Assembly: GCF_005222675.1 (NCBI RefSeq)
Contig: NZ_STGE01000056.1
Location: 103,003-167,002, forward strand
Length of the DNA: 64,000 nucleotides
Direction: 5' to 3'
Origin: Mycolicibacterium sp. CR10
Lineage (GTDB): Bacteria > Actinomycetota > Actinomycetes > Mycobacteriales > Mycobacteriaceae
The notes under the pieces are model-generated. The model did not search any database, was not told the origin of the DNA, and saw only the letters and a list, made by a program, of their open reading frames with translations. Numbering within the stretch: the stretch's first letter is position 1; the number at the start of each line of letters is the position of its first letter. The translations under genes were made by a program, and so were the position numbers. Positions 26,648 through 35,984 of this stretch are shown here, one piece after another.

Positions 26648-26953
26648 CTACCCCACTCGCTCGGCGGCGCGCGCATCGGCATCCTGGTAGCGATCCGCTG
26701 ACGCGCGCAGCGCCGCCGCGACCTCCCCGGCTGCGCGCGACCACTGCCGCAGCGACATGACCACGTCATCGAGTGCGGCGCGAAGACTGTCTCCGTGGAC
26801 CACATAGGCGCGCCCCGCGCAGGCAGCGCCAAACACGAAATCGCTGAGGTGCGTTCTCACGGCGCCATCGACGACCTGCGCCGCGGTCTCGTATTCGCGG
26901 GCGATTGCCCGCAACGCCCCTACATCGACGCGGGCCGCGCCTGGTTGTCCCAT
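26648..26953 (-). CDS. WXG100-like ESX secretion-associated protein (Rv3440c-like)
   Basis: 101 residues, ATG start. All-helical with the layout of type VII secretion-target proteins (DUF2580/ESX-1 family): VDVGALRAIAREYETAAQVV, VHGDSLRAALDDVVMSLRQW and AAALRASADRYQDADARAAE. The last is a helix ending in the Y-x-x-x-D/E type motif (YQDAD) seen in T7SS substrates. It pairs with the following Ala/Pro-rich gene, 9 bases away. Possibly a secreted heterodimer partner; no experiment is implied. Confidence 0.82.
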   Translation of the reverse strand: MGQPGAARVDVGALRAIAREYETAAQVVDGAVRTHLSDFVFGAACAGRAYVVHGDSLRAALDDVVMSLRQWSRAAGEVAAALRASADRYQDADARAAERVG

Positions 26954-26997
26954 ATGAGATTGGACGCCGGCGAGGGCTCACCGGTTCCCGCGAGTTC

Positions 26998-28335
26998 TCA
27001 GCTCTGGGCGCTGACCGACTCCGCGACCCGCACCGCCATCTGCCGGGCTGTGTCCTCATCGGCGGCCTCCACCATGACGCGGACCACCTGTTCGGTTCCC
27101 GAGGGCCGCAACAGGATACGGCCGGTGTCGCCGAGTTCCTCCTCGACCTGCGCTACGGCGTCGCGCACCGATGGCGCGTCGGCGACCGTCGCCTTATCGG
27201 TCACCTCGACGTTGATCAGCACCTGCGGCAACGTATGCATCGGCTCGGCCAAGTCCGCGAGGGTGCGATGCGTCTGGGCCATCCGCGACATCAACCGAAG
27301 CCCGGTGACGATGCCGTCGCCGGTGGTACCGAACGCGGGCAACACGATGTGCCCGGATTGCTCGCCGCCGAGCGAATACTGACCGGCGCGCAGTTCTTCG
27401 AGCACATAGCGGTCACCGACGCCGGTGGTGCGGACGTCGATCCCGGCAGACCGCATCGCCAGATGCAGGCCGAGATTGCTCATCACGGTGGCCACCAGTG
27501 TGTCGGAGGCCAGCTCACCGGCCTCGTGCATGGCCATCGCCAGCACCACCATGATCGCGTCACCGTCGATGACGCGGCCGTGGCTGTCGACGGCCAGACA
27601 GCGGTCGGCGTCACCGTCGTGCGCCAGCCCCAGGTCGGCACCGTAAGACACCACCGCCGACCGCAGGGTCTGCATGTGGGTCGAGCCGACGCCGTCGTTG
27701 ATGTTCAGGCCGTCGGGTTGGTCGTGGATCGCGATGACGTTCGCGCCTGCCGCCCGGTAGGCGCGCGGCGCCGCCAGCGACGCCGCGCCGTGGGCGCAGT
27801 CGACGACGACCGTCAGGTCATCGAGGCGCGTGGTGGCGGCCTTGCCTGCGTGGCGCAGGTAGCGCTCGAGCGCGTCCTCGGCGTCGACGACGCGGCCGAT
27901 CCCCGCGCCCGTCGGGCGGGCACCCGGACCCTGCTGCACGAGTTCTTCGATGCGGTCCTCGGTGGCGTCATCGAGTTTGTGCCCGCCGGGACCGAAGATC
28001 TTGATGCCGTTGTCGGGCATCGGGTTGTGCGATGCGGAGATCATCACCCCGAAGTCGGCGTCATACGCACTGGTCAGATACGCCACTGCGGGGGTTGGGA
28101 GCACCCCGACCCGCAATGCGTCAACGCCCTCGCTGGTGACACCGGCGATGACGGCCGCTTCGAGCATTTCGCTGCTGGCGCGCGGGTCGCGACCGATCAC
28201 GGCGACCCTTCTGCGGGTCACGCCGGTCCTGAGGAGCCGCCGGGCGGCCGCCGCACCCAGGGCCATCGCCAGCTCAGCGGTCAAGTCCTGGTTGGCGACG
28301 CCGCGCACCCCGTCGGTGCCGAACAGTCGAGCCAT
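26998..28335 (-). CDS. glmM: Phosphoglucosamine mutase
   Basis: 445 residues from ATG at 28335, eight bases after GAGAGG; a GTG two codons earlier is too close to that site. RLFGTDGVRGVANQDLTAEL opens the protein, the phosphoserine loop is MISASHNPMPDNG at about 98-110, the metal loop is HDGDADRCLAVD, and LRPSGTEQVVRVMVEA binds the phosphate. It converts glucosamine-6-phosphate to glucosamine-1-phosphate for UDP-GlcNAc. It is separated from glmS by about 6.6 kb of other genes here. Confidence 0.98.
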   Translation of the reverse strand: MARLFGTDGVRGVANQDLTAELAMALGAAAARRLLRTGVTRRRVAVIGRDPRASSEMLEAAVIAGVTSEGVDALRVGVLPTPAVAYLTSAYDADFGVMISASHNPMPDNGIKIFGPGGHKLDDATEDRIEELVQQGPGARPTGAGIGRVVDAEDALERYLRHAGKAATTRLDDLTVVVDCAHGAASLAAPRAYRAAGANVIAIHDQPDGLNINDGVGSTHMQTLRSAVVSYGADLGLAHDGDADRCLAVDSHGRVIDGDAIMVVLAMAMHEAGELASDTLVATVMSNLGLHLAMRSAGIDVRTTGVGDRYVLEELRAGQYSLGGEQSGHIVLPAFGTTGDGIVTGLRLMSRMAQTHRTLADLAEPMHTLPQVLINVEVTDKATVADAPSVRDAVAQVEEELGDTGRILLRPSGTEQVVRVMVEAADEDTARQMAVRVAESVSAQS

Positions 28336-28437
28336 GGACACAACCTCTCACAAATAGTGGTTTCAGAGCCAACCGCCGCTCATGGCGTCCGCGCCGCCGC
28401 CGAATCGATATCCGGGCGAGACCCCGCACACGTCTCA

Positions 28438-28466
28438 CCGCCCGCATCCAGGGTGGATGCGGGCGG
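28438..28466 (-). terminator. Hairpin downstream of the secreted-protein gene at 28503-28937
   Basis: Perfect 12-base stem (CCGCCCGCATCC at 28438-28449, GGATGCGGGCGG at 28455-28466) with a 5-base loop. It lies 36 bases after the stop codon. Its sequence nearly matches the hairpin at 29021-29050. Confidence 0.75.
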
Positions 28467-28502
28467 CGAGGCGGCTGGGTCAGCTGATGCTGAAGGGGAT
28501 GG

Positions 28503-28937
28503 TCAGCCGTTGTCCTCGCCCGGGACCGCAGGAGCCTCGGACCCTTCCACCGGCTCCGCTGGTGCCTCTTCGCCCGGAATGGGCGGCACCTCGGACTCCA
28601 CCGTCGAGTCGGCCGGTGCCTGCACCGTCTCACTGGCGTTCTGGACGATCAGGACCTCTGGGCACACGGTCTGTGCGGCACCCTCGGCGTCCGCGAGTTG
28701 TGCCAGCCCGACGGCTGCCGCCGGGTCGCTGCCGCAGGCACCGGCGGCTTCGGCCGCGGCATCCTGAACCGGCACGCTGTCCTGCGCCGTCGAACCGCCG
28801 ACCAGCACCGTCACCAGGCCGTCGGATTCGGGCGCGGCAGGCTCCTCCGGCTGCGCATTCGCAATCACCAGGCCCGCGCTGAAGAGCAGCGATCCACCCA
28901 GGACGGCACCCGCTGCAACGTTCTTGACCACGCTCAT
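28503..28937 (-). CDS. Small secreted protein, first of a tandem paralogous pair
   Basis: 144 residues from ATG at 28937, with AAGGGAG upstream; in-frame codons further 5' are not protein-like. A Sec signal peptide is clear (VVKNVAAGAVLGGSLLFSAG, then LVIANAQPEEP with an ANA-Q cleavage site). The mature part has two Cys (GACGSDPAAAVG, TVCPEVLIVQ) that could pair, then an acidic Pro/Glu-rich tail. It is about 50% similar by eye to the downstream paralogue at 29064-29549, including signal peptide and Cys spacing. Function unknown; the copies suggest a mycobacterial surface family. Confidence 0.85.
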   Translation of the reverse strand: MSVVKNVAAGAVLGGSLLFSAGLVIANAQPEEPAAPESDGLVTVLVGGSTAQDSVPVQDAAAEAAGACGSDPAAAVGLAQLADAEGAAQTVCPEVLIVQNASETVQAPADSTVESEVPPIPGEEAPAEPVEGSEAPAVPGEDNG

Positions 28938-29020
28938 CGATTTCTCCCTTTCGGTCGCCTTCGGAGTCGGGGTACCCACCTCAGCGGCGAAACCTAACGC
29001 GGCGTGCCCGGAAAGCGTCA

Positions 29021-29050
29021 CCGCCCGCACCCGATACCGGATGCGGGCGG
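29021..29050 (-). terminator. Hairpin downstream of the secreted-protein gene at 29064-29549
   Basis: CCGCCCGCA at 29021-29029 pairs with TGCGGGCGG at 29042-29050, with an inner CCG/CGG extension. It lies 13 bases after the stop codon and is a near copy of the hairpin behind the neighbouring paralogue. Confidence 0.72.
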
Positions 29051-29063
29051 CGATGGGGTCTCG

Positions 29064-29549
29064 TTACGCGCCGTCAGCAGGCGCGGTGACCTCCGACTCG
29101 CCCGGAGTGGTGGCGCTGTCGGCGCCCTCCGTGCTGTCAGTGCCCTCGGTGCCCTCGGTGCCCTCGGTGCCCTCGGTGCCCTCGGCGGGGCCGACGGGAG
29201 CGTCATCGCTGCTGCCTTCGGTGCCCTGCTCCTGCGCCGAAATCGCGTTCTGCGTCAGCACCAGGTCACCACCTGGCAGACCCGAGCAGACGATCTGATC
29301 GGCACCCTGGCCGTCGACCTGCGCGGCGAGTGCGCCGACTTCGGCCGGCACGCTGCCGCAGATTGCCCCCGCGGCGGTGGCCGCGGTATCGGCACTCACG
29401 CTCTCGAGGATGGTCACATCGCCGACGGCGAGGTTCACCAGGCCGTCCGGAGCCTCAACGGGCTGCGCATTCGCAATGCCGAGTCCGGCGGTGAAAAGCA
29501 GCGATCCACCCAGGACCGCGCCGGCTGCTGCGTTCTTGACGAAGCTCAT
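29064..29549 (-). CDS. Small secreted protein with Thr-Glu-Gly repeats, second of a paralogous pair
   Basis: 161 residues, ATG at 29549. Signal peptide MSFVKNAAAGAVLGGSLLF, then TAGLGIANAQPVEA, almost identical to the neighbour's. The mature domain holds paired Cys (GAICGSVPAEVG, QIVCSGLPGGD). The C-terminus contains five tandem TEG units, then a Thr/Ser/Glu-rich end. It is probably a duplicate of the 28503-28937 gene that diverged in its tail. Secretion is supported by the signal peptide; function unknown. Confidence 0.85.
   Translation of the reverse strand: MSFVKNAAAGAVLGGSLLFTAGLGIANAQPVEAPDGLVNLAVGDVTILESVSADTAATAAGAICGSVPAEVGALAAQVDGQGADQIVCSGLPGGDLVLTQNAISAQEQGTEGSSDDAPVGPAEGTEGTEGTEGTEGTDSTEGADSATTPGESEVTAPADGA
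29141..29185 (-). repeat. Five tandem 9-base repeats encoding Thr-Glu-Gly units
   Basis: TGCCCTCGG on the plus strand occurs five times without interruption. They are in frame inside the secreted-protein gene and a likely site of slippage. Confidence 0.93.
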
Positions 29550-29885
29550 CTGTTACTCCTTTTCAGTCACGGAGCCACGAGCCGGTGTGTTCGCGAGCTG
29601 ACTGACTCGCACCGGTGGCAGAAATGGCCTGCCGACGTCACGACGGACGACCGGGCTCCTGACTCGAGGCTTGCGGGACCACGCAGCAGAACTCAAATCG
29701 CATCTCGCCGAATCGCCGGGAAGCCGAACTTCCCTAAGTAGCTGAATCGGCGTGAACCCAGCGCATGGAGCTGCCATGTCTTTACTGAAAGTCCAGTGTG
29801 TGACGGGCCACAGTGGCCGGTCGCCCAACGACAGACGCCCGGCCACTCGCAGTGCGAGCAGACCGGGCGCCGTGCCGTGGTTCGA
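29550..29885. other. Intergenic region between rpsI and the secreted-protein pair
   Basis: About 336 bases. The part at 29836-29885 is the rpsI terminator. The rest has no credible coding content and probably holds the promoter of the secreted-protein gene. A 97-codon minus-strand frame at 29553-29846 has no ribosome binding site and no protein-like pattern. Confidence 0.5.
29836..29869 (-). terminator. Terminator of the rplM-rpsI operon
   Basis: CGCCCGG at 29836-29842 pairs with CCGGGCG at 29863-29869, with a second inner stem (CTCGC/GCGAG). It lies 17 bases after the rpsI stop on the minus strand. The stem is compact and GC-rich with no strong U-tract. Confidence 0.65.
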
Positions 29886-30434
29886 TCAGCGCTTGCTGTA
29901 CTGAGGCGCCTTACGGGCCTTCTTCAGGCCGTACTTCTTGCGCTCGATGGCACGCGGGTCACGGGTGAGGAACCCGGCCTTCTTCAGCGCGGGCCGGTCC
30001 TCCGGCTGCACCAGGATCAGGGCACGGGCGATGGCCAGACGCAGCGCGCCGGCCTGGCCGGACGGGCCACCACCGTCGAGGTGCGCGAACACATCGAAGG
30101 CGTCCACCCGGTCAACGGTGACCATCGGAGCCTTGATGAGCTGCTGGTGCACCTTGTTGGGGAAGTAGTTCTCCAACGAGCGACCGTCCAGGTTGAACTG
30201 GCCGGTGCCGGGCACCAGGCGCACCCGGACCACGGCCTCCTTGCGGCGACCGACGGTCTGGATCGGACGGTCGATGATGATGGGCTCACGCGGGGCCGCC
30301 TCGGCGGCGACCTCGGCCTCGACGGCGACGGGCTCTTCGACAGCCTCGGCGGACTCGACGACGGCCTCGGTGGGCTCGACGACGGCCTCTTCGACGGCGT
30401 CTGTGGTCTCGGTGATGTCAGAGTTCTCGGTCAC
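29886..30434 (-). CDS. rpsI: 30S ribosomal protein S9
   Basis: 182 residues from GTG at 30434, overlapping the rplM stop. The S9 core starts at about residue 57 (IQTVGRRKEAVVRVRLVPGT, FNLDGRSLENYFP, ending KARKAPQYSKR, the tail that reaches the P-site tRNA). The first 55 residues are an acidic Glu/Ala/Val-rich extension typical of mycobacterial S9. Cotranscribed with rplM. Confidence 0.98.
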   Translation of the reverse strand: MTENSDITETTDAVEEAVVEPTEAVVESAEAVEEPVAVEAEVAAEAAPREPIIIDRPIQTVGRRKEAVVRVRLVPGTGQFNLDGRSLENYFPNKVHQQLIKAPMVTVDRVDAFDVFAHLDGGGPSGQAGALRLAIARALILVQPEDRPALKKAGFLTRDPRAIERKKYGLKKARKAPQYSKR

Positions 30435-30874
30435 TGGGCCACCTGCTTGATCTCGTAAGGAACCGGCTGCTGCGCGGTGTGCGGATGCTCGGCACCGACA
30501 TAGACCTTCAGCTTCTTCTGGATCTGACGGCCGAGCTTGGTGTGGGGGATCATGCCGAGAATCGCCCGCTCGACGACGCGGTCAGCATGCTTTTCCATCT
30601 CGTCACCCAGTGCCCGCTTGCGCAGCCCGCCGGGAAAACCCGAGTGGCGGTAGGCGAACTTCTTTTGGAGCTTGTCGCCGCTGATGGCGACCTTGTCTGC
30701 GTTGATGACGATGACGAAATCGCCACCGTCGACATTCGGCGTGAACGTCGGCTTGTGCTTGCCGCGCAACAGCTTTGCTGCTTCGACGGCGAGCCGGCCG
30801 AGCACCACATCCGTGGCGTCGATGACGTACCACGAACGCGTGGTGTCACCTGCCTTCGGCGTGTACGTAGGCAC
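30431..30874 (-). CDS. rplM: 50S ribosomal protein L13
   Basis: 147 residues from GTG at 30874 (VPTYTPKAGDTTRSWYVIDA), with GAAGGTAG upstream. The family blocks DVVLGRLAVEAAKLLRGKHK, DFVIVINADKVAISGDKLQK and GMIPHTKLGRQIQKKLKVYV are all present. It overlaps rpsI by four bases. The leader from about 30875 to 31064 separates it from the aldehyde dehydrogenase terminator and likely holds the operon promoter. Confidence 0.98.
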   Translation of the reverse strand: MPTYTPKAGDTTRSWYVIDATDVVLGRLAVEAAKLLRGKHKPTFTPNVDGGDFVIVINADKVAISGDKLQKKFAYRHSGFPGGLRKRALGDEMEKHADRVVERAILGMIPHTKLGRQIQKKLKVYVGAEHPHTAQQPVPYEIKQVAQ

Positions 30875-31064
30875 AGCGCTACCTTCTCTTCTCGGGTTGA
30901 TCCCGGTGACCCGGGGTGCCGGTCCAGCGTGAACTGAGGACTGCCTCGGCGACCGGCTGGGACCCGAGGCGACCGAGGCCCGAAGGCCAGCGCACGCCAA
31001 CGTGGGAGCCTACCTGCGACCGTCACCGCAGGTCAAAACGCCCTTTGGCAAGGCGCCGAAAACA

Positions 31065-31102
31065 CGGACTCGCACGGATCCGAGGGAATCCGTGCGAGTC
31101 CG
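31065..31102 (-). terminator. Aldehyde dehydrogenase terminator
   Basis: A 15-base perfect stem (31065-31079 with 31088-31102; arms run C-GGACTCGCACGGAT) and an 8-base loop, followed on the minus strand by GTGTTTTCGG. It lies 20 bases after the stop. It separates aldehyde dehydrogenase transcription from rplM. Confidence 0.85.
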
Positions 31103-31121
31103 CGTCTGTCGACCTAGAGGA

Positions 31122-32645
<1,524 letters not shown>

Positions 32646-32715
32646 AGTGAGTCTCCTGCTCGTGTGTGGTGCGTCACTGAAGCTACGCCGGTGACCGTTG
32701 CACCACAGTTGCAAC

Positions 32716-34062
32716 TCAGCCGAGCTCGAAGTCCAGCCCGGCCAGGTGACCGCCCGCCCGGGCCCGGGCCACCGCGTTGAGTCCTGCGCTGTCGCGCAGC
32801 GCCTGCCACCCATCGCGATCGTCGCGGCCCTCGGGCAGTTCGAGCCACCGTCGCAGCAGGTCCGGGCGGCCCTGCGCGTTCTCGGCGAGGACCGCGCCAC
32901 GCAGTGTCGCCGACAGCTGGGTACGCAGCCGTGCGATCGCCGGTGACACCGACTGGGTGAGCAGCGGCCCCGGGTAACGGGCCAGCGCGGACTGGACATC
33001 GCCGCCGTCGAGCGCGTCGAAGACCTCACCGATGTCGCTCGTGATCGAAACCAGCAGCCGGTACGGCCGGGAGCCGAGGTTCTCGGCGCCGATGACCTTG
33101 CGCAGCCGGGACATCTCGGCGCGCACGGTGACCACGTCGAGGTCCTTGTCGTCCAGCAGCACCGCAAGGTGATCGGCCGACAGCCCCTCCGGTCGTCTGC
33201 TCAGAAGAACCAGGATGTCGGCGTGCCGACCTGTCAGATGGGTCGCCTGGAGATGTCCGTAGGTGTCGGTGGTGACCCAGCGCGGCCGGTCGCTGCCCAG
33301 CACCACGAGGTGGGGCTTGCGGGCCGCGGGTTCGGCGGCGATGCCTGCGACGCGCAGCAGGGCCAGATGGTTCTCGACGGCGACAGCGGTGGCCCGCACC
33401 AACGCCAGCGTCTGCGACGTCGCCACCTGAGTGCCGCCGGTGAGATCGATCGCGCCGAGCAGGGCCCCGGTGGTGGGGTCGTGGACCGGCGCGGCGGTGC
33501 AGCTCCACGGCTGGACCACGCGGGAGAAGTGCTCCGATCCGTGGATCTGGAGCTCCCGATCGAGGGCCAGCGCGGTACCCGGCGCGTTGGTTCCGGCGCT
33601 GCGTTCGCTCCAGTCGGCTCCCGGCACGAAGTTCATCGCCTCGGCTTTGCGGCACGCGTTCGGGTCGCCCTCGACCCACAGCAGCGTCCCGTCGGCGGCG
33701 CTGACGGCGACGACGACGCCGGAGTCGGCGGCGTCGTCGACCAGGAGGCGCCGGATGACGGGAAGCGCCGGCGCCAGCGGATGGGTCTCGCGCAGCCGTT
33801 CGATGGCGGTGACGGCGGTGGCCGCGCGCGCGCCGTCGAGGTCGGGATCGACCCCTCCGGCGAGGCTGCGCTGCCAGCTCTGCGCGACAACCGGTCGCAC
33901 CGAATTCGAGTTCAGGTAGGTGGCGTCGACCTGGCCGGCGATGAACATCTCGTGGACCGCGCGCAGCCGCGAGGGCGACGGGCGGGCGCTATCCCGTCCG
34001 TCCGTTGTCCTCGAAGTCGCCACCAGGCGTTCACGCTCCTCGGCATCGGCTGTGCCGACCAT
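32716..34062 (-). CDS. GAF-domain transcriptional regulator (AcoR-like, without AAA domain)
   Basis: 448 residues from ATG at 34062; GTG at 34065 is equally possible. The N-terminal part (VRPVVAQSWQRSLAGGVDPD; VVVAVSAADGTLLWVEGDP; ADWSERSAGTNAPGTALALD; RVVQPWSCTAAPVHDPTTG; LGAIDLTGG) matches the sensor region of AcoR/acetoin-type activators, with SAGTNAPGTAL as the hallmark. In place of a sigma54 AAA domain it has a C-terminal region with ADILVLLSRRPEGLSADHLA and VRAEMSRLRKVIGAENLGSR, which looks like a winged-helix DNA-binding domain. It lies just upstream of the aldehyde dehydrogenase gene and is its likely regulator. Confidence 0.88.
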   Translation of the reverse strand: MVGTADAEERERLVATSRTTDGRDSARPSPSRLRAVHEMFIAGQVDATYLNSNSVRPVVAQSWQRSLAGGVDPDLDGARAATAVTAIERLRETHPLAPALPVIRRLLVDDAADSGVVVAVSAADGTLLWVEGDPNACRKAEAMNFVPGADWSERSAGTNAPGTALALDRELQIHGSEHFSRVVQPWSCTAAPVHDPTTGALLGAIDLTGGTQVATSQTLALVRATAVAVENHLALLRVAGIAAEPAARKPHLVVLGSDRPRWVTTDTYGHLQATHLTGRHADILVLLSRRPEGLSADHLAVLLDDKDLDVVTVRAEMSRLRKVIGAENLGSRPYRLLVSITSDIGEVFDALDGGDVQSALARYPGPLLTQSVSPAIARLRTQLSATLRGAVLAENAQGRPDLLRRWLELPEGRDDRDGWQALRDSAGLNAVARARAGGHLAGLDFELG

Positions 34063-34167
34063 CACACCTGGTCGCCACACTAGCCCAAATGGCAGGCAGA
34101 CAGTACTGTGCGGCCCTCGGTCGGCTCTCCCCCTCCCGAGGGCCACACAGGGTCTGATGGGTGATGT

Positions 34168-34464
34168 TCAGCCTCCCCAGGCGCCGGCGGCACTGCGGTC
34201 GGTGGCGGCGACATCGTCGGCGCCGTCGCGCACCGCGTTGCCCAGGCTGAACAGAATGTCGTTGAGCGCCACGGCCGCCTGCTCCCAGCGGGACTGTTCG
34301 ATGCGATACGCGTCGGCCGCCTCCCGAGTCCATGTCGCCTGCAGCGGCGCGATCTGAGCGCGGAGGTCGTCGAGCGCCGCGTTCAGCCGGGTCGACGTGG
34401 AATGGATCTCCAGGCGGACGGTGTACTCGATCTCGCCGAAGTCGTAGGACAACGTGGGGTCCAT
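34168..34464 (-). CDS. esxT: ESX-4 WXG100-family protein EsxT
   Basis: 98 residues from ATG at 34464 (MDPTLSYDFGEIEYTVRLEI). Helix-turn-helix hairpin of the WXG100 family; the turn is QATWTREAADAY, so the WXG motif is degenerate (W-T-R), as also remembered for M. tuberculosis EsxT. The C-terminus NAVRDGADDVAATDRSAAGA matches EsxT closely. It should form a heterodimer with EsxU, encoded 13 bases upstream, and be exported by ESX-4. Confidence 0.96.
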   Translation of the reverse strand: MDPTLSYDFGEIEYTVRLEIHSTSTRLNAALDDLRAQIAPLQATWTREAADAYRIEQSRWEQAAVALNDILFSLGNAVRDGADDVAATDRSAAGAWGG

Positions 34465-34477
34465 GAAGGTCTCCTCC

Positions 34478-34786
34478 TCAAAGGGTGGCGGCGACGGAGC
34501 CGATGCGCTGCGAGTGGCTGTCGGTGGCGTCTCGCAGGATTCGCTCGTTGGCGCGGATGGTCTCCGAGATGCGCTGCAGCGCGGCGTGCAGCGTGAGCGA
34601 CTCGGCGTTCCAGCGCTCCACGACGTCACGGAACCGCACGGCGGCGACACCGCCCCACACCGACGGCGGCACGCTGTTCATCCGCCCGATGAACGACTGC
34701 AACATGGCCCGGATCTCCTCGTTCCGGACATCGGTCTTGCCTGCGACCGAGATCATCAAGTCGAAGTCGGTGGTGAGTGCTGTCAT
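34478..34786 (-). CDS. esxU: ESX-4 WXG100-family protein EsxU
   Basis: 102 residues, ATG at 34786 with GAAAGGA upstream. Two-helix hairpin with PSVWGGVAAVRFRDVVERW giving the WGG turn, and a C-terminal helix ISETIRANERILRDATDSH. Position and sequence match EsxU, the presumed partner of EsxT. It lies 73 bases after the T7SS-associated protein gene on the same strand. Confidence 0.95.
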   Translation of the reverse strand: MTALTTDFDLMISVAGKTDVRNEEIRAMLQSFIGRMNSVPPSVWGGVAAVRFRDVVERWNAESLTLHAALQRISETIRANERILRDATDSHSQRIGSVAATL

Positions 34787-34859
34787 CGCGATCCTTTCGG
34801 GTGTTCAGAAGCGGTATATAGGTAGGACGCTGCGCGAAGTGCTTCGGTTCCATGCGATT

Positions 34860-35984
34860 TCAGCGCACCACGTGCGCGGACTGCACCGCGCGCACGCAGG
34901 CATCGTCAACGGTGTCGCGCCGGGTCGGCGGGCTCTGGCAACCGATCGCGATCCGGGTCGCGCCGTCGATCACCACGGCCCAGGCGGTCTCGCTGTCCGC
35001 GCGGAGTTCGCGATACGTCACGGCGGGTCGTCCGCCTGCACTTCCGTCGGGGTCGAAATCGACGAACACCCCGGGATGCTCGGATCTCAGTGCACGCCTC
35101 AGCGATTCGGCGACTTCGGCGATCGACGTCGGTGTCGCGCCGGTGGACTGGGTGAGGTGAATCGCGGTCGACTCGCCGGCGGGTGCCGACACGCGCAGCC
35201 GGGCCGATCCAGGACCCACGGTGATCCGTTCGACCACCCACTGCGCGGGCACCCGAATCGCGACGCTGCCCTCGACCAGCAGAGCCGTCGACGGGTCGCC
35301 GGCTGCCGTCCCGCCCGGGTACGCGAACGCCGCCCAGCCGCCGCAGACCGCGCCCACGGAGAGCACGGCTCCCCCGATCACCGCCATCGCGCCTCTCCTG
35401 GAACGTGTCCCGCCGCCGGGCGGCAGCGTCGCGATCGCGGCGCGTGACATCCGGCGCCGGTCGCTGTGCCTGACGGGAATGCCGGCGGCACGCAGCCCAG
35501 CGGTCACTGCCGGGGGGAACGGTGCCACACCGGTCGGGACATCGATCAGAACAGAGGTCGCTGCACCGAGGCACCCCGCAACGTCACACCCGTCTCTGGG
35601 CAGCACCCTGACCTCGGAGTCCGGCGGTGCGATGACCACGAACTCCGCGGCGAGCTCCACCACCGTGGCGTGGTCATCCGCGCGCAGGGCCGACGACCGT
35701 GGCACCACCACCACGTCGGATGCCACCCGACGGCCGGCATCGGCCACCAGGTCGGCGCGCGCCGAGGACCACCAGGTCGGGATCACCAGCACCAGTGTCT
35801 CGGCGCGCTCTCCCGCGACCAGGCCCAGCACGTCGCCCCACAGCCGCGGAACCTCGACGATGCGCTCCCCCAGAACCGCCATCGGGTCGTCGACGCAATC
35901 CAGAGCCACCGAAATCCATTCCTGCGGTGCACTGTTGGGCCCGCAGATCGAGTGTGGCCCGACTTCGACGACGGTCGCAGTCAC
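34860..35984 (-). CDS. Type VII secretion-associated membrane protein (Rv3446c family)
   Basis: 374 residues from GTG at 35984, overlapping the eccC4 stop by four bases (GTGA). The N-terminal domain at about 1-195 is soluble (TATVVEVGPHSICG; ETLVLVIPTWWSSARADL) and recalls the actin-like domain of the T7SS-associated TIGR03931 family. One membrane segment follows (GAMAVIGGAVLSVGAVCGGW), then a C-terminal extracytoplasmic domain (VRVPAQWVVERITVGPGSAR; DDACVRAVQSAHVVR) with two Cys that may pair. This protein always sits in ESX-4 loci; its precise role is not established. Confidence 0.88.
   Translation of the reverse strand: MTATVVEVGPHSICGPNSAPQEWISVALDCVDDPMAVLGERIVEVPRLWGDVLGLVAGERAETLVLVIPTWWSSARADLVADAGRRVASDVVVVPRSSALRADDHATVVELAAEFVVIAPPDSEVRVLPRDGCDVAGCLGAATSVLIDVPTGVAPFPPAVTAGLRAAGIPVRHSDRRRMSRAAIATLPPGGGTRSRRGAMAVIGGAVLSVGAVCGGWAAFAYPGGTAAGDPSTALLVEGSVAIRVPAQWVVERITVGPGSARLRVSAPAGESTAIHLTQSTGATPTSIAEVAESLRRALRSEHPGVFVDFDPDGSAGGRPAVTYRELRADSETAWAVVIDGATRIAIGCQSPPTRRDTVDDACVRAVQSAHVVR

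Noticed and set aside
26905..28767. 620-codon plus-strand frame opposite glmM
   Set aside because: glmM is intact with all active-site motifs; the antisense frame is a composition shadow.
29553..29846. 97-codon minus-strand gene upstream of the secreted pair
   Set aside because: No ribosome binding site, no recognisable protein pattern, and it overlaps the rpsI terminator.
34168..34464. EsxT as a pseudogene because the WXG turn reads WTR
   Set aside because: The rest of the protein closely matches EsxT, and as I recall other mycobacterial EsxT proteins also lack a perfect WXG.
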